Numbered from the stretch's first letter, positions 1 to 9,790 are shown. The stretch: 64,000 nt of DNA from Bacteroidales bacterium (GCA_013141455.1 JABFQW010000006.1:54227-118226), one strand, 5' to 3'. Numbers and translations are program-made. The notes: generated from the letters alone by a model not told the origin.

Positions 1-357
1 AATCAGACACAGGTATTTAAAATCGTCGGGTACACCATTTTTCTTCAAAATCGGCTCAATTACAGGAAACCAGCGATTGGTACGTTTCAGCAACATAAGG
101 GTAGAACTGTGCCAGTAAGTATTCACGATCAGTTCACGTTCGAGGCTTTCGCGGGTGTAAAAAATATCAAGCGGGATTTTCTCACCGGCAAAAGAAAGAT
201 CATCAGGATAACCCGGCACTTCGATAAAATCCTCAACGGTTATGCTGGTTACTTCGGTTCGTTGTTGCGAACTTGCCGACAAATGAGAAAGTAGAAATCC
301 TAAAGCTAATCCTATAGTGAAGATTACTGCGGGTACAAACCATTTCTTTTGTAACAT
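1..357 (-). CDS. Lytic murein transglycosylase-like protein, N-terminal part (runs off left edge)
   Basis: Reverse-strand translation from ATG at 357: MLQKKWFVPAVIFTIGLALGFLLSHLSASSQQ...ERELIVNTYWHSSTLMLLKRTNRWFPVIEPILKKNGVPDDFKYLCLI; typical start of Bacteroidota membrane lytic transglycosylases. Not in the ORF track because it is open at the edge. Confidence 0.8.
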   Translation of the reverse strand, partial: MLQKKWFVPAVIFTIGLALGFLLSHLSASSQQRTEVTSITVEDFIEVPGYPDDLSFAGEKIPLDIFYTRESLERELIVNTYWHSSTLMLLKRTNRWFPVIEPILKKNGVPDDFKYLCLI

Positions 358-444
358 GGAATCAGGTTTTTAAAAGAAAGTTTAATGAATATTCAAATTA
401 TTAAATGAAACGACGTCCTTATGATTTGTGAACGGAGCAATACA

Positions 445-1008
445 TTAAAACGGACTCACAAAATCCTTAAAAAGAGGCGATTGCTGGTCTTTCTCCGAAA
501 GGATAGGATTTGCTACACCCCAGTCAATCTTTAAATCGGGATCGTTCCACCGAACGCTGCCTTCCGAGTTTTTATTGTAAACATTCGTACATTTATAAAA
601 GAAGACTGTATTGTCTTCCAGGGTCACAAAACCATGTGCAAGTCCCGGTGGAACCCAATACATCCATTTATTCGATTCGGTAAGCTCAATCGATGCCCAT
701 TTGCCATACGTTGGCGAGTTCTTACGAATATCAACCGCAACATCGAGTACAGCGCCTTTCATCACGCGCACCAGCTTACCCTGGGCAAAGGGCGGCGCCT
801 GAAAATGCAGACCACGCAGCACGCCTTTCATCGATTTCGATTCATTGTCCTGCACAAAATTATGGTCAATCCCTTTCTGAAGAAACTTTTCTTTGTTATA
901 TGATTCGAAGAAATAACCACGATTGTCTTCAAAAACAACCGGCTTGATGATAAGCAGGTCCCTGATTTTTGTCTCAATAATTTCCATTGCTGATTGTTTG
1001 GTTAGCAA
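445..1008 (-). CDS. rfbC: dTDP-4-dehydrorhamnose 3,5-epimerase (start may be the internal Met at 987)
   Basis: Family motifs: FEDNRGYFFESYN, VQDNESKSMKGVLRGLHFQ, QGKLVRVMKGAVLDVAVDIR, PPGLAHGFVTLEDNTVFFYKCTN. Confidence 0.95.
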   Translation of the reverse strand: MLTKQSAMEIIETKIRDLLIIKPVVFEDNRGYFFESYNKEKFLQKGIDHNFVQDNESKSMKGVLRGLHFQAPPFAQGKLVRVMKGAVLDVAVDIRKNSPTYGKWASIELTESNKWMYWVPPGLAHGFVTLEDNTVFFYKCTNVYNKNSEGSVRWNDPDLKIDWGVANPILSEKDQQSPLFKDFVSPF

Positions 1009-1072
1009 ATAGTTAGTTTAATTAAACAGCTTTGTAATCAGGGGCTTAACTTAAAGTGAAGCCCTGACTAAA

Positions 1073-2464
1073 TTACAGGTGAATTACTTCGCCATAGGCA
1101 TCGGCAGCCGCTTCCATAATGGCTTCCGACATGGTCGGATGCGGATGCATTGCTTTTATAATTTCATGACCCGTCGTTTCCAATTTACGCGCAACCACTG
1201 CCTCAGCAATCATTTCGGTAACATTATCACCAATCATGTGGCAACCAAGCCATTCACCGTATTTGGCATCAAAAATCACTTTCACGAATCCATCTTTGTT
1301 ACCCGAAGCACTGGCCTTGCCGGAAGCAGAAAATGGAAATTTCCCGACTTTGATTTCGTATCCGGCTTCGATGGCTTGCTTTTCAGTCAGACCGACTGAG
1401 GCAACTTCAGGATTTGTATAGGTACATGAAGGAACATTCTTATAATCAACCGGCTCAGGATGATGACCGGCGATAGCTTCCACACAGGTAATCCCTTCGT
1501 GGGAGGCAACGTGTGCCAGTGCGGGACCGTGAACAATATCGCCAATGGCATAAACCCCTTCAATATTCGTACGGTAATAATCGTCAACAAGAACTTTGCC
1601 CTTATCAGTTTTAACACCAACTTCTTCCAGGCCAAGGCCTTCGAGATTCGTTGCTACTCCAACGGCAGACAACACAATATCGACATTCACGATCTCCTCA
1701 CCTTTTTTTGTTTTTATAGTGACTTCACAAAGATCGTCTTTCAGTTCAACTTTTTCGACCGTTGAACTTGTCATCACTTTCATCTTTGCCTTTTTGAAAG
1801 AGCGTTCGAGTTGTTTAGAAACCTCCTCGTCTTCGATCGGTAAAACATTTGGCATAAATTCGACCAGTGTTACATCAACACCCATCGAATTGTAGAAATA
1901 AGCAAATTCGGAACCAATAGCGCCCGAACCGACAACCACCATCGATTTAGGCAGCTCAGGCAAAACCATAGCCTGGCGATATCCGATTATTTTTTTACCA
2001 TCTATTTTCAGATTTGGCAACTCTCTTGAACGTGTTCCGGTCGCTAAAATCACATGGTCAGCTTCAAAAATTGTAACTTTACCCTCACCATCAGTTACTT
2101 CTACTTTTTTACCAGCTTTCAGTTTTCCAAAACCTGAAATCAGTTCAATTTTATTCTTTTTAAACAGGAACTGAACACCTTTGCTCATACCTTCGGCAAC
2201 GCCACGGCTACGTTTCACAATAGCTTCGAAGTCGGGTGTTGCTTCAACGCCTAATTTTATACCATAATCTTCGGCATGTTTCAGGTAATTGAAAACCTGT
2301 GCGCTTTTCAGTAGCGCCTTGGTAGGGATGCAACCCCAGTTTAAACAAATACCACCAATTTCGGCTTTCTCAACAACAGCCACTTTTTTACCCAGTTGGG
2401 AAGCCCTGATAGCAGCCACATAACCGCCCGGGCCGCTGCCGATTACAATTACATCATATTTCAT
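1073..2464 (-). CDS. lpdA: Dihydrolipoyl dehydrogenase (E3)
   Basis: YDVIVIGSGPGGYVAAIRASQLGKKVAVVEK, redox-active GGICLNWGCIPTKALL, GAIGSEFAYFYNSMGVDVTLVE, AIGDIVHGPALAHVASHEGI, HAHPT-like HPHPTMSEAIMEAA. Confidence 0.97.
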   Translation of the reverse strand: MKYDVIVIGSGPGGYVAAIRASQLGKKVAVVEKAEIGGICLNWGCIPTKALLKSAQVFNYLKHAEDYGIKLGVEATPDFEAIVKRSRGVAEGMSKGVQFLFKKNKIELISGFGKLKAGKKVEVTDGEGKVTIFEADHVILATGTRSRELPNLKIDGKKIIGYRQAMVLPELPKSMVVVGSGAIGSEFAYFYNSMGVDVTLVEFMPNVLPIEDEEVSKQLERSFKKAKMKVMTSSTVEKVELKDDLCEVTIKTKKGEEIVNVDIVLSAVGVATNLEGLGLEEVGVKTDKGKVLVDDYYRTNIEGVYAIGDIVHGPALAHVASHEGITCVEAIAGHHPEPVDYKNVPSCTYTNPEVASVGLTEKQAIEAGYEIKVGKFPFSASGKASASGNKDGFVKVIFDAKYGEWLGCHMIGDNVTEMIAEAVVARKLETTGHEIIKAMHPHPTMSEAIMEAAADAYGEVIHL

Positions 2465-2680
2465 AATTCGTAGAATTTCAATTAAGGAATGTTTGACTGC
2501 AAAAGTAAGAAATATTACTGCTGCTAAGGAGAATGGAATCTGAAATATGGTGAGGATAAGAAAGAATTACTGTTGGGAAACCCTGATAATTTATAATTTT
2601 CTCTGGTTTTTGATCAATCAGTATGATGGCGTTGAAATCCACAATCAACATGCAACAAACGAGGAACAATAATCAGCAAC

Positions 2681-2971
2681 TCACTCATTAACTATCAGAT
2701 AAATCACCTCATTGTCGCGTTTCATAAGATATTTTTCGCGGGCAATGCGCTCAAGAAGCAAGGTATCATTTTCGAGGGCTGCGCTCAGTTTGTTATTGTT
2801 GGCAATTTCGGTCAGATAATATTTTTTCTGATCGAGCAAATTCAGGTATCTGGCTTTCAGATCGTATTGCTTCGAGATTTTGTTCTCATCAAAAAAGAAC
2901 ATCCACACAAGAAATAACAAAATCGTATATAGATATTTATGGTTGACGATGTGTCGCAATATGGATTTCAT
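2681..2971 (-). CDS. FtsB/DivIC-like septum formation initiator family protein
   Basis: Short single-TM protein with coiled coil: YTILLFLVWMFFFDENKISKQYDLKARYLNLLDQKKYYLTEIANNNKLSAALENDTLLLERIAREKYLMKRDNEVIYLI. Confidence 0.85.
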   Translation of the reverse strand: MKSILRHIVNHKYLYTILLFLVWMFFFDENKISKQYDLKARYLNLLDQKKYYLTEIANNNKLSAALENDTLLLERIAREKYLMKRDNEVIYLIVNE

Positions 2972-3261
2972 AAAACCAATCTTTCGTAGATTTATTAATA
3001 CGAAGCAGCAAAGATAGCTATTCGTTCAGGTTCAAATGCTTCGTTTTTTAATAATTATCCCCAGCCGATTGTTAATTGCAAAGCATGAACCCAGTCCGAT
3101 TTTTGATAATTGACAAATACAACACCAACTACTGTTCTATCAAACCCACCTCAACCTAAAAACCAGCGTTCTCCCCCGTTTCGGGAGCCGGGAGGCAAGA
3201 TTTTCCCTTTTCTTACCAAAAAATCTAAAATACTGATTTAAAGCATTTTATCAAATAATAT

Positions 3262-3349
3262 AGATAAAATGTATGGGCATCATTCCGTTGCATTAGATAC
3301 GTTGTCGGGGGTAAAAACTTTTTTACACCATTTTACAGCTACATCTTTG
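3262..3349 (+). promoter_or_regulatory. Array promoter element, copy A (ATGTA box at 3269-3273, TGTCGGGGG at 3303, TTTG -7 box at 3346)
   Basis: ATAAAATGTATGGG ... TTGTCGGGGGT ... ACATCTTTGC; TGTA-to-TTTG distance 76 nt as in the other copies. Confidence 0.65.
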
Positions 3350-3376
3350 CGACTTCAAAATAATCTAAAAGTAAAT

Positions 3377-3577
3377 ATGGAGAAGAAAAACAGGCAAATC
3401 CTCAACCCGGTTCACGACAATGAGGGGTCTGACAATGAGGCCGGTGAAAACCCGGATGATATTGAAATTTTTATTAATCGTCTGGCCATCCAACGTAAAC
3501 TGCTCGACAAATTTGTTGATTCCGAAGAAGTGCGTAAAAGCCGGACCGTAAAAGAGAAAAAACTTTCAAATAAATAA
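3377..3577 (+). CDS. Small acidic ORF of the array-associated family, copy A (start revised from 3269)
   Basis: MEKKNRQILNPVHDNEGSDNEAGENPDDIEIFINRLAIQRKLLDKFVDSEEVRKSRTVKEKKLSNK; ATG 31 nt after the TTTG box; shares [IF]xRLxIQRKLLxxxVD with copies B-E. Confidence 0.7.
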   Translation: MEKKNRQILNPVHDNEGSDNEAGENPDDIEIFINRLAIQRKLLDKFVDSEEVRKSRTVKEKKLSNK

Positions 3578-3670
3578 TTTATGTCTAACTCTTAACAAAA
3601 TCTGCACGATGAAAAAATGTTTAACGCTTTTGAAATTGATCTATGTTCAACCCTTAAATCTACTACGACC

Positions 3671-6055
3671 ATGAAAAGACTACTACCCTTGCGATTATTT
3701 ATTTTCAGTGCATTATTATTTATTTGCGCTGCGAACCCGATTTATTCAGCCATAATAACCTCTGCCCAATCCGGCCTTTTCAGCGTTGGTTCAACCTGGG
3801 TAGGAGGCTCAGCACCAGCACTATACGATGATATCGTAATTGCAACCGGACATACTGTTACCCTTGATGCAAATGTTACAATATTTAATATTACTATTCA
3901 AACCGGAGCAATATTGGATAACAGCACATTTATCATAACAATCGATAACGGGATCGCTTCAGGCAATCCAAAATACACTAACAATGGCACCCACAATGGA
4001 ACAGGTAACATTAAAACTTATTCAAATTTTGATACAGAAATAACGGGCTCCGGAATAACAAACTGCACATTTGAAATTATTAATTATGGGCTCAAACCCT
4101 TGAATGATTGTAACCTCACAATTAATGGTAACATTCAGCATCAAAATCCTGGAAACACCGGAATGAACGGTAAATATTTAATACAAATGAGTTCCGGCAA
4201 CTTAACTATTAATGGAAACCTTATTACTGATGCAACCTTTGGCGCTGTGGGAATTACCACTTCTGGTACCATTACTGTGAACGGGAATGTGAGTATGTTA
4301 GGAAGTACAGATTCCGGTGCTGGAGCAACAATTGTAAATTCAGGCACAATCAATATCTCGGGTGATTTAACTTTAGGAGTTTACGCAAGCTTTTGTCAAA
4401 ATGATGGCAGTATGATCATTGGTGGTGATTTATTGGGTTCTGGCTTAGGTGATTCTTATTTCTGGAATGGATTAAACGCTACCGTTAAGTTAGGTGGCAA
4501 TGTTTTTCCTGATCCTTTTGGCGGTTTATTTTTTGGAATAACAGAACCCGCAGGTTCATCGTCAACCGAGCCCAATACAATTGAATACAACGGAACTTTG
4601 GCACAAACGATCAGGGTACCCGATGATGCTGCATATTCAAATCTGATCATCAACAATCCTGCGGGTGCAACAATGAATTTAGCCACTACGGTTAACGGAT
4701 TTCTCACAGTCAAACCAGGCGCTACACTTACCGATGTAAGTGGTTCACTCGCAGTTACCGGTGCATTCACCCTACAGAGCGATGCTACCGGTACCGGTTC
4801 TCTGATCACCACTGCTGCCACAACAGCCAATGTTGAAAGGTATATTGCAGGATCAGTAGTAGCTAATCATGGCTGGCATCTGCTCAGTTCGCCGGTTGCA
4901 GCACAGGCCATCAGTGCTTTCCATACAGCCGGTTCGGGTAACGATTTCTACAAATGGAATGAACCTACATTTACCTGGATCAATCGTACGGCAACCGGAG
5001 GTGGATTAAACGGTGATTTTGAAACAAACTTCCTCGTGGGAACCGGTTACTTAATCGCCAATATGGCAACAAGTACGCAAACATTTGCCGGATCATTGAA
5101 TATATCCAATGTTGCTGTCAGCAATCTCAGCTATACCGGAAGTAATGCCTACACGGGCTGGCACCTGCTGGGCAACCCTTTCAGCAGCGCCATCCGATGG
5201 AACGATGGCAGCTGGGCGCTCAGTAATGTTGATGCCAATTGCCAGATATGGAATGAAGCAAGCGCCTCCTACTCCGTCATTGCAGCGAATGGTATTATTC
5301 CTTCCACAAACGGTTTTATGGTTCATGCCAGCGTAAACAATGCTTCGCTCACCATTCCGGCTGCTTCACGCGTTGTAAGCAGTGCCAACTGGTATAAGAA
5401 TGTTGAACAAAACAACCAGATCGTACTTACGGTAAACGACCCCGAAGGCCAGACAGCCCAGCCTACCATCATCCGTTTCGATGCCAATGCCACTGATGCT
5501 TACGACAGTCAATACGACAGCTATTTCCTGACAGGATTTGCACCTGTTTTCTATAGTCAAAGCCAGCAGGAAATGTACGCGCTGAATACATTATCCGGAA
5601 TCACCGAAGGAATGAGTATTCCACTTGGTTTCGTGAAGAATGCATCAAACCAGTTCAATATTGAGCTCACCGAAAATATTTCCGGACAATCCATTTACCT
5701 CACCGATAATAAAACCAACCAGACCCTTCTTCTGAACGATGGCAACTATGCTTTCACTTCTGAAGCCGGTGACAATGCCGATCGTTTTGTAATTCATTTT
5801 GGTGTTGTAGGTGTTGGTGAAAAAGCGGATGATGCAACCATTCATGCATGGTACGCGAACGGACAATTATACCTTCAAAACACGGATCAGGACGTTCAAC
5901 TGAGCATTTTTGATGTACAGGGGCGTAATCTGCAAAGCTCGGTGATCAATTCAACAGGCTTGTACAGCCAGGCTCTGAACCTTCCGGCAGGTATATATAT
6001 GGTTCGCTTGCAGAACAGCTTAAGTGTAAACACGGTGAAAATAATTGTTCAGTAA
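3671..6055 (+). CDS. T9SS-exported surface protein with G8/beta-strand repeat-type N-terminus and type A sorting domain
   Basis: Signal peptide MKRLLPLRLFIFSALLFICAANPIYSA (ORF-track start 3617 lacks a signal peptide); SAQSGLFSVGSTWVGG...ATGHTVTLDANVTI; C-terminal domain ...IYMVRLQNSLSVNTVKIIVQ. Confidence 0.8.
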   Translation: MKRLLPLRLFIFSALLFICAANPIYSAIITSAQSGLFSVGSTWVGGSAPALYDDIVIATGHTVTLDANVTIFNITIQTGAILDNSTFIITIDNGIASGNPKYTNNGTHNGTGNIKTYSNFDTEITGSGITNCTFEIINYGLKPLNDCNLTINGNIQHQNPGNTGMNGKYLIQMSSGNLTINGNLITDATFGAVGITTSGTITVNGNVSMLGSTDSGAGATIVNSGTINISGDLTLGVYASFCQNDGSMIIGGDLLGSGLGDSYFWNGLNATVKLGGNVFPDPFGGLFFGITEPAGSSSTEPNTIEYNGTLAQTIRVPDDAAYSNLIINNPAGATMNLATTVNGFLTVKPGATLTDVSGSLAVTGAFTLQSDATGTGSLITTAATTANVERYIAGSVVANHGWHLLSSPVAAQAISAFHTAGSGNDFYKWNEPTFTWINRTATGGGLNGDFETNFLVGTGYLIANMATSTQTFAGSLNISNVAVSNLSYTGSNAYTGWHLLGNPFSSAIRWNDGSWALSNVDANCQIWNEASASYSVIAANGIIPSTNGFMVHASVNNASLTIPAASRVVSSANWYKNVEQNNQIVLTVNDPEGQTAQPTIIRFDANATDAYDSQYDSYFLTGFAPVFYSQSQQEMYALNTLSGITEGMSIPLGFVKNASNQFNIELTENISGQSIYLTDNKTNQTLLLNDGNYAFTSEAGDNADRFVIHFGVVGVGEKADDATIHAWYANGQLYLQNTDQDVQLSIFDVQGRNLQSSVINSTGLYSQALNLPAGIYMVRLQNSLSVNTVKIIVQ

Positions 6056-6078
6056 CAACACAAGAAAAAAAGTATCCC

Positions 6079-6318
6079 ATGAAAAAGATAATCACAAAAA
6101 TAGCATTGTTAAGTGTATTCCTGATAGCAAGCCAGATCCTTCTGGCACAAGGCCCACCTCCGCCTTCGGGCGGAGGCCATGGCGCCGGTGGTAACGAAGT
6201 GGCCGGTGGTGGCGCTCCCATTGGCGGCGGTCTCGAAATACTGATAACACTTGGCCTCGTCTATGGCGGAAAAAAATTGTACAACTGGAAAAATAATGGC
6301 CAGAAATTGGAAGAATGA
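6079..6318 (+). CDS. Short secreted Gly-rich protein with PID-CTERM-like sorting tail
   Basis: MKKIITKIALLSVFLIASQILLAQ signal; GGGxxG linker; APIGGGLEILITLGLVYGGKKLYNWKN resembles the PIDGG-hydrophobic-YGxKK tail of PID-CTERM proteins. Confidence 0.65.
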   Translation: MKKIITKIALLSVFLIASQILLAQGPPPPSGGGHGAGGNEVAGGGAPIGGGLEILITLGLVYGGKKLYNWKNNGQKLEE

Positions 6319-6327
6319 TCAGAAGAT

Positions 6328-6365
6328 ATTACCCGGTAACTATGCGTGTATAGTTACCGGGTAAT
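6328..6365 (+). terminator. Perfect 15-bp hairpin after the PID-CTERM-like gene
   Basis: ATTACCCGGTAACTA-tgcgtgta-TAGTTACCGGGTAAT. Confidence 0.7.
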
Positions 6366-6390
6366 TCTAACCTGTATTATTCACAAAAAA

Positions 6391-6506
6391 ATCTCGCAAA
6401 TCAGCTAAGTCGCAGTGTATATGAATTTGAGTGAAATTAATAAAAAAAATATTTGTATTCATATCATTAAACTGTTGCAATTCAGAACTTTGCGCCTTTG
6501 CGAGAT
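6391..6506. repeat. ~116-bp MITE/REP-like element with terminal inverted repeats
   Basis: ATCTCGCAAA at 6391-6400 and its reverse complement TTTGCGAGAT at 6497-6506; absent from the homologous interval upstream of the duplicated gene at 9854. Confidence 0.5.
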
Positions 6507-6581
6507 GAATTAATCAGGCTAATAAAAACTGATGAAAATAGTTTGAACATCAACTCATATTTTTTGCAAACAAAAATCAGG

Positions 6582-9500
6582 ATGAGAAAAAGCTTTATTT
6601 TTTTGGTATTCATTTATACCTTATTTCTTTTCGGTCTGAACAACGGACCGGTAACTGCCCAATGGACTTCCATTGGTCCCGAAGGTGGTTATATACACTG
6701 TATGACGAGATCTGGGAATAATTTGTATGCGGTTTCTGGAATGTATTTTTTAATTCCACCTCAATTATTCGTTTCTACGGATAACGGGCTTTCCTGGTCA
6801 AAAATGAATAGTATAACATTTCCTGACGATGTAAGAGCTATTGCTTCTATTGGGAATTATATTTTCATAGGCACAGGATCGGGTGTGTTTCGCTCTGACG
6901 ATAATGGGCTTACATGGATAAAAAAAATAAATGGATTCCCCTATGGTGAAAAATACATCAATTATTTAGCTGTAAGTGATACAAGTTTATTTGCGGCTGG
7001 TACTGGTTCCGGACTTATTCGATCAACTGACTATGGTGAAAACTGGACAACTGTCACAAATGGGCTTACCGATACCTACCTGTATTCACTCACTGCAAAT
7101 GAAACCACTGTTTTTGCCGGAACTGGTGATAATAATTTAGGTGTATTCCGTTCAACTGACAATGGCGCTACCTGGCTTCAGGTAAGCGATGGAATGGCAT
7201 ACTATTACAATGGTAACTGGATACCCAATATGGCACCCATGATAACATCGCTTGCCTATGTGGGCAGCGATCTGTATGCCGGCACTTCCGAATTCCAGGG
7301 TATCTGGAAATCTTCAGATGATGGTGACAACTGGGTATTTACAAGCATGGAAACCATGAATTACAATACCATTTCTGCAATTTCAGGAAATGAATCAATG
7401 GTTTTGGCAGGTTCGTTTAATGGTGAAGGAATTATAAAGTCAAACGATGGAGGTGTTTCATGGATCGAGGCGAACCATGGGATTGATGTTTACGGGCTGG
7501 TTTCAACTTTTCTCATGGAATCCGGAAATACTTTTGTGAGTACAAAAGGTGGAATTTATAAATCAGTTAATAATGGTGATAGTTGGACGAACGCTAATAG
7601 TGGAATTAAAGCAGATCAGATTACAGGTTTTGCCGTATTTGATACCGATTTATATGTGGGTGCCGGTGGTGGTGGAGTATTCCATTCAACTGACGAAGGT
7701 ATGAGTTGGAATACCGTAAACAATGGCTTACCAATTAGTGAATGGACTCTGGATGGGTTGAAATCGAATTCGACCGCAATGTTTGTCTGGGATCGTCTTT
7801 CGTTTGACGGTGGTAATACCTGGGAAATGTCAAACATTTATTCTCCGGGTTCAATATCATTTGGTTTTGATGGCCCCAGATGGCTTGAACATGGCAACGC
7901 CTGGTTTGCCATAAATTCGTATGAAAATGCAGGGGTCTATCGCTCAACGGATAACGGTCAAAACTGGACTACAATAACCAACGGCATCAACAACCCATCT
8001 AACTTGTTATATATGAATATTAATTCTGATGGACCCACTTTATTTTTGGGCACTTCAGAAGCCCCTTATTATTCTACCGACAATGGCGACACCTGGCATG
8101 CCGGAAGCTTTCCAGGAATTAATAACTGGGCTTTGGGCGGTGCCGAATTTCTCTCAACCGGAACATCTCACTTATACGGTCTGGTCGATGGTGGTGGTTC
8201 AAAAGGAATATACCGATCTGCCGATAATGGAAGCCATTGGCTTAAGGTTTTTGATGGTCTGGTAACAGGGAATTTTGTCATGCTTGGAACCGATATCTTT
8301 GTTTCAGGTTGGACTAAAGAAATCATTAATGACGAAGAAGTTATAATTAAACAAATTTTGGTATCCCATGATGACGGACAGAATTGGACAAAATTACTTT
8401 CTGAAGAAATCAGTAACATTAACATTTCTTCATTTATTGCTGCCGATTCAAAACTATTCTTTTCAACATCAGCCGGACCGGAATACAAAGTTTATTGTTC
8501 AGTTGACAATGGCAATAACTGGGTAAATATCAGTGACGGACTTTCACAGAAAACAATGGTCAGTTCACTTTATGAATTCAATGATAAATTATACGCGGGC
8601 ACCGGCACTTCTTCAGTATGGTCGCGTAACCTTAGCGAATTTGTAATACCGACACAGCCAAGCCCTATTGTTGGCTCTGAAACTCCTTGCATCGGTTCAT
8701 CACAAACTTATAGCGTAACCAATGTACCGGGAGTAAATTATACCTGGCAGGCTCCTCAGGACTGGACCATAGTTTCAGGAAACGGTACCAATTCAATTAC
8801 GGTAAATATTGGTAATTCAACAGGATTGGTACTTGTTATCCCGTCAAATAATTTCGGCAGCGGTCCATCACAATATTTGATGGTTAGTCCGGTAGCTGTT
8901 TCAGAAATAACGGCAGGCATCGAAGCCGATCAAAATAATGTGTGTGAAGGCGTTCCGATAACTTTCACCTCAAATACCACAAACGGAGGTAATCAGCCGG
9001 TTTATAACTGGTTTGTTAACGGTTTATCTGCAGGTGACAATTCTGCTGCTTTTTCCTATACTCCGGTCAACAACGATGTTGTTTCGATGATTTTTTCATC
9101 AAATGCTGCCTGTCTTATCGAAAATCCTGTTACTTCAAATACAATTACTGCCATAGTTAATCCAATACCCGAAGTAAGCTGGACAAACTTTGAATACGAT
9201 ACCCTTTGTATAACCTGGTTACCTGTCAACCTGAGTGGCGGATTGCCGGCCGGTGGAATCTATTCGGGCAATGGCGTAACGAATAATGTTTTTAATCCAT
9301 CGGTTGCCGGTGCCGGGGATCATGTAATTACATATACCTGGTCGGATGGTAATGATTGCACAAACACCACTTCAATTACCTTATCGGTCAATAGTTGTCT
9401 GGGTATTGAAGAACTGTCTTCGGCCACACTCGTTTACCCGAATCCGGCGACTTACAGACTCACTATCGTTTTACCCGACAACCGGGTTATCCGTGAAATC

Positions 9501-9659
9501 GCCTTATTCAATCTGATGGGAACCAAAGTTTTTGAAATGAGTTCGATAAATGCTTCCGGTTCGGTCACACTGCCGGTTCAGGATATTCCTTCGGGTAACT
9601 ATATTATCCGCATCAACGGAAATGACGAAAGTATTGTAAAACCGATTATACTGAAATAA
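6582..9659 (+). CDS. T9SS Asp-box beta-propeller surface protein with PKD/Ig-like domains (start revised from 6498)
   Basis: Signal MRKSFIFLVFIYTLFLFGLNNGPVTAQ; many S[TS]DNGxxW Asp-boxes; GSETPCIGSSQTYSVTNVPGVNYTWQ PKD-like; C-terminal LVYPNPATYRLTIVLPDN...PSGNYIIRINGNDESIVKPIILK. Confidence 0.9.
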   Translation: MRKSFIFLVFIYTLFLFGLNNGPVTAQWTSIGPEGGYIHCMTRSGNNLYAVSGMYFLIPPQLFVSTDNGLSWSKMNSITFPDDVRAIASIGNYIFIGTGSGVFRSDDNGLTWIKKINGFPYGEKYINYLAVSDTSLFAAGTGSGLIRSTDYGENWTTVTNGLTDTYLYSLTANETTVFAGTGDNNLGVFRSTDNGATWLQVSDGMAYYYNGNWIPNMAPMITSLAYVGSDLYAGTSEFQGIWKSSDDGDNWVFTSMETMNYNTISAISGNESMVLAGSFNGEGIIKSNDGGVSWIEANHGIDVYGLVSTFLMESGNTFVSTKGGIYKSVNNGDSWTNANSGIKADQITGFAVFDTDLYVGAGGGGVFHSTDEGMSWNTVNNGLPISEWTLDGLKSNSTAMFVWDRLSFDGGNTWEMSNIYSPGSISFGFDGPRWLEHGNAWFAINSYENAGVYRSTDNGQNWTTITNGINNPSNLLYMNINSDGPTLFLGTSEAPYYSTDNGDTWHAGSFPGINNWALGGAEFLSTGTSHLYGLVDGGGSKGIYRSADNGSHWLKVFDGLVTGNFVMLGTDIFVSGWTKEIINDEEVIIKQILVSHDDGQNWTKLLSEEISNINISSFIAADSKLFFSTSAGPEYKVYCSVDNGNNWVNISDGLSQKTMVSSLYEFNDKLYAGTGTSSVWSRNLSEFVIPTQPSPIVGSETPCIGSSQTYSVTNVPGVNYTWQAPQDWTIVSGNGTNSITVNIGNSTGLVLVIPSNNFGSGPSQYLMVSPVAVSEITAGIEADQNNVCEGVPITFTSNTTNGGNQPVYNWFVNGLSAGDNSAAFSYTPVNNDVVSMIFSSNAACLIENPVTSNTITAIVNPIPEVSWTNFEYDTLCITWLPVNLSGGLPAGGIYSGNGVTNNVFNPSVAGAGDHVITYTWSDGNDCTNTTSITLSVNSCLGIEELSSATLVYPNPATYRLTIVLPDNRVIREIALFNLMGTKVFEMSSINASGSVTLPVQDIPSGNYIIRINGNDESIVKPIILK

Positions 9660-9663
9660 CCCC

Positions 9664-9741
9664 GCCATATAACATCTGGCCTTGAATATAGCAGAAAAAA
9701 ATTGTACAATCGAAAACATAATAGCCAGCAATTAGCAGAAT
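9664..9741 (+). pseudogene. Remnant of the 3' end of the PID-CTERM-like gene, left by tandem duplication
   Basis: TAACATCTGGCCTTGAATATAGCAGAAAAAAATTGTACAATCGAAAACATAATAGCCAGCAATTAGCAGAATGATCAGAAGATATTACCCGG aligns with 6246-6335 of the intact gene and its hairpin. Confidence 0.7.
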
Positions 9742-9752
9742 GATCAGAAGAT

Positions 9753-9790
9753 ATTACCCGGTAAATGTGTATGTATATTTGCCGGGTAAT
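9753..9790 (+). terminator. Hairpin, second copy of the 6328 element
   Basis: ATTACCCGGTAAAT ... ATTTGCCGGGTAAT followed by TTTTT. Confidence 0.7.

Noticed and set aside
3170-3200. Hairpin-like CTCCCCCGTTTCGGGAG as a terminator
   Set aside because: Lies between divergent transcription units, has no T tract and a short stem; function not supported.
3269-3376. N-terminal extension of the small ORF at 3269
   Set aside because: The extension begins inside the ATGTA box and covers the -7 box; start at 3377 aligns with the other family members. The same reasoning applies to 28700 and 52342.
4141-4353. Antisense ORFs inside the surface genes (e.g. 4141-4353, 14167-14466, 18820-19119, 31059-31241, 36907-37164)
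   Set aside because: They recur at the same places in paralogues because they mirror the conserved sense protein; no RBS, no recognisable domain. By-products of codon composition.
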